Source: Rhodanobacteraceae bacterium
GTDB taxonomy: Bacteria; Pseudomonadota; Gammaproteobacteria; Xanthomonadales; Ahniellaceae
DNA length: 64,000 nucleotides
Assembly (NCBI GenBank): GCA_016708465.1
Contig: JADJFT010000006.1
Location: 62,001-126,000, forward strand
Reading direction: 5' to 3'
A program made the translations under genes and the position numbers. The notes under the pieces were generated by a model. That model had not been told where the DNA came from. It worked only from the letters and a program-made list of their open reading frames with translations, and ran no database searches. Each line of letters opens with the position of its first letter. Position 1 is the stretch's first letter. This document shows, in pieces, positions 19,056 through 27,941 of the stretch.

Positions 19056-19084
19056 GCGGCCACCTTCGGGTGGCCGCTTTTTTT
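19056..19084 (+). terminator. Intrinsic terminator after the second TonB receptor
   Basis: GCGGCCACC and GGTGGCCGC form a perfect 9-pair stem closed by the stable TTCG tetraloop, followed directly by seven T residues. It lies 26 bases after the stop codon. Textbook rho-independent terminator. Confidence 0.96.
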
Positions 19085-19180
19085 CAGGGCGGGCAGACGC
19101 CAGAATCCGCAGCCTATGCGCATGTTTTTGATCAATCCCCGAATCCGGTCCGCGTTTGTGATGCCACTGCGGCAGCGGCC

Positions 19181-20766
19181 ATGAGTAACGTCGAACCCTT
19201 GTTCCGCACCGCCTCGGCGCAATACCAAGCGCGCCAGTTCGACCTCGCGGCGATGACCTTGTCCAGCGTGCTGATGCTGGTGCCGCAGCATGCAGGGGCA
19301 CGACTGATGCAGTCGGCGATCGACCTGCGCTTTGACCGATATCGCAGCGCCCGCAAGCACGCGCTTGCCGTCGCCGAACATCATCCGCACGACGCGCAGA
19401 TCGAATACGACTTATTCCAGAAATTGCGCAACTTCAACGAACATGCGCTGATGATCGCGAGTGCGACGCGTCTACTGGCGATGCCATCGCTGGATAGGGT
19501 CCGGCAGATGCAGGTGGTGTCCAACCTCAGCATGATTGGCGCGCCCGATTTGGCAGAGCGCGTACTGCATCGTATGCAATCACGAGAACCGCGACATGTG
19601 GCGACGCTACTTGCCGATGGCTACCTGGCCATCAATCAGGGCGAGTTCGAGCGTGCTGAACGAGCGCTCGAACTAGCGATCGCGCGCGAACCGCGGCTGG
19701 CCATGGCGCACTGGTTGCTCGCACGACTGCGAACACAATCGACCGCCATGAATCATGTCGAGCGCTTGCGGCGCGTCCTCGCCGATCGCACGCTGACCGC
19801 GCCAGACCGCGTGCAAGTGGGATATGCGTTGCACAAGGAACTGCACGATCTCGGCGACTTCACCGCAGCATGGCAAGCGCTGTCCGTGGCCAGCGCGATC
19901 AAGCGCCAGGGCACGCCTTACGACGAGCCAGCGATGAACGTGTTGTTCGATGCCATCGAGGCAGTACCTATCCGCGCTGGGCGCCGTGGAAATGACCCCG
20001 CAATCGCCACACCCATTTTTATCGTCGGGATGCATCGGTCCGGAACGACATTGCTCGAACGCATGCTCGGGCAACACCCACGCGTGGTGGACTGCGGCGA
20101 AACTTATCGCTTCACTGCGCAATTGCGGCTTGCGGCTGACCACTATTGCAAGGGCGTCGTTGATCTGCGCGTGGTACAGGCATCGGCCGGTTTCGACGCG
20201 GAAGCCATCGCACGCGGCTATCTCGCTGCCTGTCAGTGGCGGCAGCGCGACGACAGCACGCATTTCACGGAAAAATTGCCGTCCAATTTTCAGATCATCG
20301 GTTTGATCAAACAGGCCTTGCCGGAAGCGCGCATCCTGCACATGCGTCGTGATCCCACGGACACTTGCTTGTCGAACCTGCGCGAACTCTTTTCCGATGC
20401 CTGTGCTTACAGTTACGACCAAGGTGAACTCGGACGGTACTACCACCGATACGAGCGCTTGATGGCGCATTGGCATCGTTGCTTTCCGGGCGAGATCCTG
20501 GATGTTCGTTATGAGGATCTGGTGACGAATCCCGAGTCGGAGGCACGCCGCGTACTCGCCTATTGCGGACTGCCTTGGCGCGACGATGTCGTCGACATCA
20601 CGGCTCACACTGGTGCCGTCACGACGGCGAGTGCCGTTCAAGTTCGCGATCCGATCCATCGACGCAGCGTTGTGGATGGCGCGTCTACGAATCGCACTTG
20701 GCGCCGCTGCGAGCGACGCTGGAAGTCGACGTTGAACCACCTGCAGATTGCCTGCAGGTGGTTTAG
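19181..20766 (+). CDS. TPR-containing sulfotransferase family protein, frameshift near the 3' end
   Basis: N-terminal tetratricopeptide-like helices (about residues 1-260; for example LADGYLAINQGEFERAERAL) precede a Sulfotransfer_3-type domain. The PAPS 5'-phosphosulfate loop is PIFIVGMHRSGTTLLERML and the 3'-phosphate site is LHMRRDPTDTCLSNL; both key features are intact. Near 20672 the frame breaks: after DPIHRRSV the paralogue at 23.8-25.3 kb continues IGGWQRYEAKL, and the +1 frame here reads GWRVYESHLAPLRATLE to a stop at 20764-20766. One lost G explains it; as sequenced the frame runs to 20881 with an unrelated tail. The ATG at 19181 follows the terminator region. The acceptor is unknown, possibly tyrosines on exported proteins. 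Confidence 0.85.
20735..20763. repeat. Perfect 12-bp inverted repeat at a convergent gene junction
   Basis: AACCACCTGCAG and CTGCAGGTGGTT flank the loop ATTGC. The element covers the last codons of the sulfotransferase in its restored frame (TAG at 20764) and lies 20 bases past the stop of the opposing glycine-zipper gene. It may act as a bidirectional transcription stop, although neither side has a T-run. Confidence 0.6.
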
Positions 20767-20783
20767 ATCAAATCATCAGGGAA

Positions 20784-21347
20784 TCAAGGGACTGCCGACA
20801 CTTGCACCGCAACTTGGATGCGGTCGCCGGGGTGATGATCGGTGCGGGTGTGATAAATGCGACCGTGATAGTCATAGGTGACGTCGTAGCCGACGACACG
20901 TTCCTGCGAGCTGTATTCGGTGCGCGTGTCGCAGCGCTGTTCGTAATCTTGCCGGTAGCGGCCGCCGGCATCGCGATAACGGCCGCGATGCGATGCATCG
21001 TGAGCGATCGATCCGCCAATCACAGCGCCGGCGATGGTCGCGGCTTTACGGCCGTCGCCATGACCGAGGGTGTTGCCGAGCGCGCCACCGATAAGTGCGC
21101 CGAGCATGGTCGCACCGGCGCGATCGTCACGGCTACGGCGCTCGTAGCGGTAGCGTGGCTCATAGCGTTCGACCGGTTCATTCCAGCAGACATCGCGCGA
21201 CTGCGGTTCATCGACGTATTCGATGATCGGGTCGACCGATACAACGCGCGCGACATCGTATTCCGGCGATTCGTCTTGATACGCAAAGGCGCCCATCGAA
21301 GTGAGGGCCAGGGTGAGCAACGAAACCGATTTCAGAACCGCGCGCAT
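20784..21347 (-). CDS. Glycine-zipper (17-kDa surface antigen-like) secreted protein
   Basis: Exported protein of 187 residues. MRAVLKSVSLLTLALTSMGAFA is a signal peptide. A tyrosine- and arginine-rich stretch follows (ERYEPRYRYERRS), then a glycine-zipper two-helix segment, ATMLGALIGGALGNTLG and AATIAGAVIGGSIAHD, as in Rickettsia 17-kDa antigen-like domains that insert in or span a membrane. The C-terminal part (CDTRTEYSSQERVVGYDVTY) is typical of this family. The ATG at 21347 is preceded by AGGAG. No lipobox is visible, so it is probably not a lipoprotein. It is divergent from the EF-G-like gene. Confidence 0.88.
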   Translation of the reverse strand: MRAVLKSVSLLTLALTSMGAFAYQDESPEYDVARVVSVDPIIEYVDEPQSRDVCWNEPVERYEPRYRYERRSRDDRAGATMLGALIGGALGNTLGHGDGRKAATIAGAVIGGSIAHDASHRGRYRDAGGRYRQDYEQRCDTRTEYSSQERVVGYDVTYDYHGRIYHTRTDHHPGDRIQVAVQVSAVP

Positions 21348-21702
21348 GACTTTCTCCTGTGATGACATCTTGCGTGATCGTGATGCTGGGGTCGGCGGAC
21401 TGAATTCGTTCTGAATCTGGTCAAATGTCGACACCAGCCGGTAGCGGACATTCAGTTTCGCAGTCGGTATCAGGCCAGCGGAGGTCGATCGCAGCGATAC
21501 CTCGCGCCCGATCAACGGTAACGTGTTGATCTGCATTCTCCGTTCCGCTTCGCTGTCGGCAAATCTTGCATCCCGGGCTTGACCATCGGTGAGCCGGAGG
21601 ACGACGATCAGGCACTGATCCTGCTTTCGATCACCGCCTGGTGGCCGCGAACGTCAGCGCGCTCGCCGCCATCCGGCCTTCAACGCCTGGGAGGACTGCG
21701 CA
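21348..21702. other. 355-base divergent intergenic region
   Basis: This region separates the minus-strand glycine-zipper gene and the plus-strand EF-G-like gene, so it should hold both promoters. Short open frames cross it, but none has a ribosome-binding site or recognisable protein character. I see no RNA gene or repeat. Confidence 0.5.
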
Positions 21703-23751
21703 ATGCCTGCATACCGCACCGAGCAAATCCGCAACATCGCACTCGTCGGTCATTCCGGCGCCGGCAAAACCACGTTGTTCGAAGCCCTGCTGCATGCCGG
21801 CGGCGCTATCCCAACGGCAGGTTCAGTTGAGCGCGGCAGCACCGTGTCCGACTACGAGCCGATGGAAAAGGAGCGTCAGCACTCGATTCAGAGCGCACTC
21901 GCGTCGATCGACCACGGCGGTGTTCACATCAATTTGTTTGATACGCCGGGCTATCCTGATTTCCGCGGCCCAACGCTGTCGTTGCTGGGTGCAGTGGAAA
22001 CTTGCGCGGTCGTGGTCAATGCCGCGCTTGGCATCGAGCACAGCACATTGCGCTTGATGGACTACGCCAAGGCGCGGCGGCTGTGCCGGCTGATTATCGT
22101 CAACAAGATTGATCACGCTGACGCCGACCTAGCGTTGCTGGTCGAACAATTGCGCGACAGCTTCGGACCGGAATGCCTGCCGATCAACCTGCCGGAGAAA
22201 GGCCGCGCGCAGGTGGTCGACTGCTTCTTCAATCCGAGTGGAGAGTCCGACTTCTCGACCATTTCAGAGGCGCATCAACGCATCATCGACCAAGTCGTTG
22301 AGATCAACGAAGCCGTCATGGGTCACTATCTGGAAGAAGGTGAAGCCGGCCTGTCCGGACCAGAGTTGCACGATGCGTTTGAGCAGTGTTTGCGCGAAGG
22401 GCATCTGATTCCGATTTGTTTCGTGTCGGCACGTAGCGGCGCTGGCGTGAGGGCATTGCTCGATCTGTTCGAGAGATTGATGCCGCATCCGGGTGAAGCC
22501 AACCCGCCACTGTTCGTGAAGGGCAACGGACCCGATGCGGAGCCGTTTCGTTCCGAGCCGGACGCGATGAAGCATGTCATCGCCGATGTGTTCAAGATCA
22601 TCAACGATCCCTTTGTCGGCAAGCTCAGTGTGTTTCGCGTCTATCAAGGAACGTTGCGGCGAGATACCCAGCTATTCGTCGACGATGGCAAAAAGCCGTT
22701 CAAGGTTGGGCACTTGTTCCGGTTGCGCGGCAAAGATCACGTCGAGATCGAAGACGCGATTCCGGGCGACATTGCCGCCGTGTCCAAGGTCGATGAGATT
22801 CATTTCGATGCGGTTCTGCACGACTCGCATGACGAGGATCAGATTCATTTGAAGCCGATCGATTTTCCACAGCCGATGTTCGGTCTGGCGATCGAGCCGG
22901 CGACCAAAGGCCAGGAGCAGAAGCTCGCAACGGCACTGCACAAACTGGCTGAGGAAGATCCGTGCTTCCGCATTGAACACCACAAAGAACTGAACGAGAC
23001 GGTGATCCGCGGTCTCGGTGAATTGCATCTGCGGGTGATGCTGGAGCGGATGCGGGATCGCTATCAGGTCGAAGTGAAGACGCGCCCGCCGCGCATTGCT
23101 TATCGCGAGACCATCAGTGCTCGCGCCGATGGTCACCATCGGCACAAGAAGCAGACCGGTGCCGGGCAATTCGGCGAAGTGTTCTTGCGCGTCGAGCCGA
23201 TGGGGCGTGGCGAAGGCTTCGACTTCGTCGACGAGACGGTCGGCGGATCGATTCCAGGCCAGTACCTTCCGGCGATCGAGAAGGGCGTACGGCAAGTGCT
23301 CGAGCATGGCGCAGTCGCCGGCTATCTCTTGCAGGACGTGCGTGTCATTGTCTATGACGGCAAGCACCACCCGGTCGATTCAAAAGAGGTCGCATTCGTG
23401 TCGGCTGGGAAAAAAGCGTTTCTGGACGCAATCCAGCAAGGCGCGCCGATGGTGTTGGAACCGATCGTCAACCTCGACGTCGAGGTGCCCGATCACTGCA
23501 TGGGCGATGTCACCGGCGGGCTCGCGACCAAGCGCGCTCGCATCAACGGCACCGATGCCGGTCGCGGTGGCGAGATCATTGTCAAAGCCCAAGTGCCGCT
23601 CGCGGAAGTGACTGAGTACTCGAACGAGCTGAAGGCGGTCAGCGGCGGACGTGGCCGTTACGCGATCGAGTTCAGCCACTACGAAGCGGTACCAGGTCAC
23701 ATCCAGAAGCAGTTGACTGAAGCCTTTAATCCGCGTGTCGAGGAGGATTAA
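21703..23751 (+). CDS. Elongation factor G-like translational GTPase
   Basis: A 682-residue paralogue of EF-G, distinct from the classical FusA of the str operon. G1 is ALVGHSGAGKTTLFEALL, G3 is LFDTPGYPDF and G4 is IVNKIDHAD; domains II-V follow, including IEHHKELNETVIRGLGELHL and the domain IV segment GAGQFGEVFLRVEP. It lacks the classical HIDAGKTT version of G1. The family may act in translocation, ribosome recycling or stress; the role here is unknown. The gene stands alone between a glycine-zipper gene and a TPR-sulfotransferase. Confidence 0.93.
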   Translation: MPAYRTEQIRNIALVGHSGAGKTTLFEALLHAGGAIPTAGSVERGSTVSDYEPMEKERQHSIQSALASIDHGGVHINLFDTPGYPDFRGPTLSLLGAVETCAVVVNAALGIEHSTLRLMDYAKARRLCRLIIVNKIDHADADLALLVEQLRDSFGPECLPINLPEKGRAQVVDCFFNPSGESDFSTISEAHQRIIDQVVEINEAVMGHYLEEGEAGLSGPELHDAFEQCLREGHLIPICFVSARSGAGVRALLDLFERLMPHPGEANPPLFVKGNGPDAEPFRSEPDAMKHVIADVFKIINDPFVGKLSVFRVYQGTLRRDTQLFVDDGKKPFKVGHLFRLRGKDHVEIEDAIPGDIAAVSKVDEIHFDAVLHDSHDEDQIHLKPIDFPQPMFGLAIEPATKGQEQKLATALHKLAEEDPCFRIEHHKELNETVIRGLGELHLRVMLERMRDRYQVEVKTRPPRIAYRETISARADGHHRHKKQTGAGQFGEVFLRVEPMGRGEGFDFVDETVGGSIPGQYLPAIEKGVRQVLEHGAVAGYLLQDVRVIVYDGKHHPVDSKEVAFVSAGKKAFLDAIQQGAPMVLEPIVNLDVEVPDHCMGDVTGGLATKRARINGTDAGRGGEIIVKAQVPLAEVTEYSNELKAVSGGRGRYAIEFSHYEAVPGHIQKQLTEAFNPRVEED

Positions 23752-23785
23752 AAGCTGCCGGTAATCACCGGCGCGGCGCGCGGCC

Positions 23786-25343
23786 TCAGCGCGCGCCGAG
23801 TGCGTCGATCAACGGCTGCAACTTCGCTTCGTAGCGTTGCCAGCCGCCGATGTTGCGGCGGTGAATCGGCTCGCGTACTTGTGCGCTGCTTGCCGTCGAG
23901 ACGATTTGCGAACTGTCTTCGATGCGGATCTGCTCAGGTCGGAAGGGCAGACCGAGGTAACGCATCACCTGTTCGGTCTGTACCTCCGGATCGCTGACGA
24001 GTTCTTCGTAGCGCACATCGAGGATGCGGCCTGGCGCAATCGCGTGCCAGTGCGCCATCAAGCGCGTGTATTGGCGGTGATGCGCAGCCAGTTCACCAAA
24101 ATCGTAGCTGTAGCTGTAAGCGTTCGCCGCAAATAGTTCTTTCAGATTCGAGAAGCAAGCATCGGCTGGGTCGCGGCACAGATGGATGATTTTCGCTTGC
24201 GGTAGCGCTTTGAGGATTGCGCCGATCATCTGGAAGTTGCCAGGGTTCTTGTCGGTGAAGCGGCGAGCGCCAGGAGCGCGCCATTTCACATGGTCAAGGT
24301 AGCGGCGGCCGAGCAGGGCATAGTCGATTGAATCAGCACGTGCCAGTGACTGAGCGTCGAAAAAACCGGGGGAATAATAGTCGGCAACCCACTTGTACTG
24401 CATGCGGAAATCGTTGAGTTCGCCGCCGAGCGCGATCGCCGGGCTGTTGCCGAGGATTCGTTCCAGCAGCGTCGTTCCGGTCCGAGGCATGCCGACGATG
24501 AAGATCGGTGTTGCCGCGCCTTCTGTCGTGGCGAAGGCGGGTGGCACTTTCGGGAAGCGTGCAATGATCTGGTCGAACAATGCGCTTTCAGCAGCGGCAT
24601 CGTGCTGAATCGTGCGCCGCTTGGCCAGACAACCCTGCTCAAGCGCTGCCCAAGCAGCCTCGTCGTCACCCAGCAACTCCAGTTCGCGATAGAGCGCATA
24701 GTCGAGATAGCAGCGATCCCGGTCGGGAATGGAGCCGTGATCGATCAGAGCGCGGATGCGTTCGACGCGTTGTGCGCTGCCTGCCGATTGCCCGAGGAAG
24801 GCCAGTGCCCAATGCGAATGCACGTAGTCTGGTTTCAGCGCGATGCTGCGCTCGAACGCCACCTCGGCGTCGTCCATGCGCCCCATGAACTTCATCGCAT
24901 TGCCGCGGAAGTAGGCGGTTGAAAAGGTCTCGCCGCCGCGCGTTCGGCGACATCAAGGAAGCGCAGCGCCAGCTCATGCTGCTTCAGGGTCAGTTGCTGC
25001 GAAGAAGTCGAACAGAACGCTGGCCGAAACGGTCGTTCCAGGTCGACTGCGCGGATCTCATCGTAGGCGCGGCCGTATTCGCCGATCGAAATCAGGCGCG
25101 GGGCGATTGCCGCCGTCAGCGGCGCGGGCTGGTCGATGACGACATCGGCAGCGCGCATCGCATCGCGTGTGGCGAGTCGCATTTGCGGCCGAACATGGCG
25201 ATGTTCGACAGCAGCAAGTGCGCTGGCGCATATTCAGGGGCGGCTGCAAGGATTTCGCGCGCGTTACGCACGGCGGTATTCGCATCGCCTTGCTGCAAGG
25301 CGCGTTCGGCCTGCTTCTGCAAGGCCGCGATATCGATAGTCAT
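23786..25343 (-). pseudogene. TPR-containing sulfotransferase, two one-base frameshifts
   Basis: Second TPR-sulfotransferase of the window. The N-terminus (MTIDIAALQKQAERALQQGD) is a TPR-like helix pair. The sulfotransferase domain carries PIFIVGMPRTGTTLLERIL (PAPS loop) and IHLCRDPADACFSNLKELF (3'-phosphate site) and ends EPIHRRNIGGWQRYEAKL. Frame changes occur near 25183 (AAA should be AAAA, giving FGRKMRLATRDAMR) and near 24937 (a missing G, giving ERAGGETFSTAYFRGNAM). The catalytic domain, 23786-24895, is in one intact frame. The whole restored gene is about 519 codons. It resembles the copy at 19.2-20.8 kb in domain order and C-terminal sequence. Confidence 0.85.
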
Positions 25344-25368
25344 GTGATTCCGAGTGTGGCGGAAGGAC

Positions 25369-25941
25369 TTAGGGCGGCGCGCCGAAATTCGGATTGGTGG
25401 CGGCAGCGGCGAAGCGCTTCGGCACTTTGTCGACATCGAGCAGGCGTTCGATCCGCGCGAACAATTCCGGCCGGGAAAACGGTTTCTTCATGAAGTCGTC
25501 GGCACCGATGCGTTGCGCGTAGAACTGCTCAGTGGCTTGTTCATTACCGCTCATCATGATGATCGGAATGTCCTTCGTGCCGGGTTCCCGCCGCAGCGTG
25601 CGCAGCGCCGTGAACCCGTTCGTGCCGGGCAGCACGATATCGAGGAAAATCAAGTCCGGGTGCTCTTGCCGAGCGATCTGGATGCCGGCCTCCGCCGTCT
25701 CCGCTTCGAGCACCAGGTACTGGTTCTGTTCGAGATAACGGCGCAGGACCGCGAGCACCGTGGTCGAGTCGTCGATCACCAGTACGCGCGTGCCCTCGCG
25801 AGCGCCAACGCGATCGGACTCGCGCCGCTCCGCTCCGCCGGCTTTGACGATCCAGTCGCGGCCGACCGTGGTGCATTGCCGCCACCGAACAGCCGCTTGA
25901 GGAAACCAAAGGATTCATTGAATGCCCCCGGAACCCATCAT
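25369..25941 (-). CDS. Response regulator (receiver domain), N-terminal region frameshifted
   Basis: A single CheY-like receiver. The intact frame covers 25369-25779: VIDDSTTVLAVLRRYLEQ, the phosphoacceptor region LIFLDIVLPGTNGF, IIMMSGNEQ and FMKKPFSR with the conserved lysine. There is no output domain; the tail ends NPNFGAPP. A conserved-looking extension lies upstream in other frames: from ATG at 25941 MMGSGAFNESFGFLKRLFGG can be read if one G of a five-G run near 25927 is dropped, and it joins the receiver (REGTRVLVIDD) if one base is added near 25803. I infer a start at 25941 with two base errors; the receiver call does not depend on this. No cognate kinase is nearby. Confidence 0.8.
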
Positions 25942-26037
25942 CGCTTTCTGCGGGCGACCGGCCAACCCGTTGAACAGGGCACGCCAGTGTCCCAGAGCGG
26001 CCGGTGCGACAGAAGCCATCGGAATCGATGGCTGGCG

Positions 26038-27802
26038 TCATTTGACACCGTGCATGCCTCGATTCAGGAACGGTACGGCGATGAACGCGATGGCCGCACA
26101 CACCAGTCCACCGACGGTGAGTTGCCAGAAATAGTCGCCATAGGTGTTGGCGGCCTTGACCCAGGCTTCGGTATGTTCGATCGGCGCCGCTGTCCTCGAT
26201 CGAGGCCAATGTGCCGAGCTTGGCGGCCAATAGTTCCGAGAATGCGGTTGCGAGGAACCAGGTGCCCATCATCAGGCTGACGACGCGCGGTACCGATAGT
26301 TTGGTGACCGCCGACAGACCGACCGGATAGAGGCAGATCTCGCCGATCTGCAACACGCCGTAGGCCAACACCAGCCACCACACGCTGGCCCATGTCCCAC
26401 GCCTCCGCGGCAGCGCGGCGGCCAGCAGCAACGGCACGAAGCAACGCGCCAAACAGCAATCCGAGCGCCGTTTTGGTCGGTGTGCCGGGATTGAGTCCAC
26501 GCATCCAGCCAAGCCCAAAGCAGTGACAAGGTCGGTGCCAAGCTCAGAATGAACACCCCCGAGATGAAGGTGAGTGACCCGGCAGTTTGCGGTTGCAGCA
26601 CGATGATGCCGATCACCAGCAACATGGTGACCACTGATGCGGCCAAGAACATCGTCGTCGGCGCCTTCGAGCCGGGTGCGCGGTCTTGCCATTCGCTGCA
26701 CAACACGAATGCCGCGGGCATCAGCAGGGTTGCGCTGACGAAATAGGACAGCGGCAGGCCGCCCTCGACGATCATCGATGGGAAGAAGTCCTTGGTCAGA
26801 ATGCGGTCGGTGAATACCACCCATGAGCCATAGGTCTGCTCGTACAAGGTGTAGAACACCAGTGCGAAAAAGATCAGCAGCATCAGTGCGATCATCTGCT
26901 GGCGTTCGATCGACGTGCACTCGCGCAACACGAAGCGTGTGAACCAGACCAGCACCACGGTCAACACCGCCAGCATCAGTATTTGTGCGAGCGTCAGATC
27001 GAGGCCGATGTTGAGGGTGAAAGCATCGTTACCGGTCGCCCACATCAGGGCTGCAACTGGTGCCAGACCGATGACGGAACCGAGGTAGATCGCCCATTCT
27101 CGACGCAGCCCGGCGAACACCGGTTCACGCAGCTTTTCTGGCGCGCGTGCCTCGCCGTGGCCGCCCAGATACTTTTGGCCCCAGATGAACATCGCCAAGC
27201 CGGCCAGCATGCCAATGCCCGCAGCACCGAAGCCGTACTTCCAACCATAGGTTTCGCCGAGCACGCCACAGACCAGCGAAGCCAACATCGCACCCAGGTT
27301 GATGCCGGCATAGAACAGCGAGAAGCCGGCATCGCGGCGTGGGTCGCCGTCGGGGTACAGCTTGCCGACAATGACTGAAATGTTCGGCTTGAGGAATCCC
27401 ACGCCCATGATGATCAGCGACAGCGAAGTAGAACACCCACAGCGCCGCGGTATCACGCACGACCGTCTCGCCAACCTTGCGCGCGGCCTCGCCTTCGAAG
27501 GCCATGCCGAGGTGGCCAAGCACGAGCAGTACACCACCGAAGACCACCGCCTTGCGCAAACCGAGGTAGCGATCCGCAAGCATGCCGCCGATCACCGGAA
27601 TGCAGTAAACAAGGCCGCCATAGGCACCCAGCAGATTCAGGCCGCCGGTATCGCCGAACAGGTGATATTTGGTCAGGTACAGCAGCAGCAGTGCCTTCAT
27701 GCCGTAAAACGAAAAACGTTCCCACATCTCGGTGAAGAAACAGATGTAGACGCCTTTCGGGTGGCCGAGGAAGTCGGCGCTAACGGTCGTGCTGCCGGTC
27801 AT
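26038..27802 (-). pseudogene. POT/PTR-family proton-dependent oligopeptide transporter, four frameshifts
   Basis: Proton-coupled di/tripeptide importer of the inner membrane (POT/MFS). The N-terminus MTGSTTVSADFLGHPKGVYI leads to the hallmark FFTEMWERFSFYGMKALLLL and GGMLADRYLGLRKAV; then FLKPNISVIVGKLYPDGDPR, FYTLYEQTYGSWVVF and SYWIF-free C-terminal helices ending LNRGMHGVK before TGA at 26038-26040. Four breaks were located by matching frames: about 27419-27427, 26498-26502, 26436-26442 and 26184-26194. Restored length is about 587 codons. So many breaks in one gene suggest either true decay or a poorly read segment. It is divergent from a secreted S9 peptidase, a sensible partner for peptide uptake. 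Confidence 0.85.
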
Positions 27803-27941
27803 GGCAAGTCCTTGATCAGATTCGTGGCGTTGAAGTCCGGACAGTATGCCCGCCACGGCTTGGCCACGGCCAGTCCCGCGGCGCTTGGAGACCGGGCCGG
27901 TCGAGACTACGATGCCGGTCCCGCTCGTCAGGAGTTGTCCC

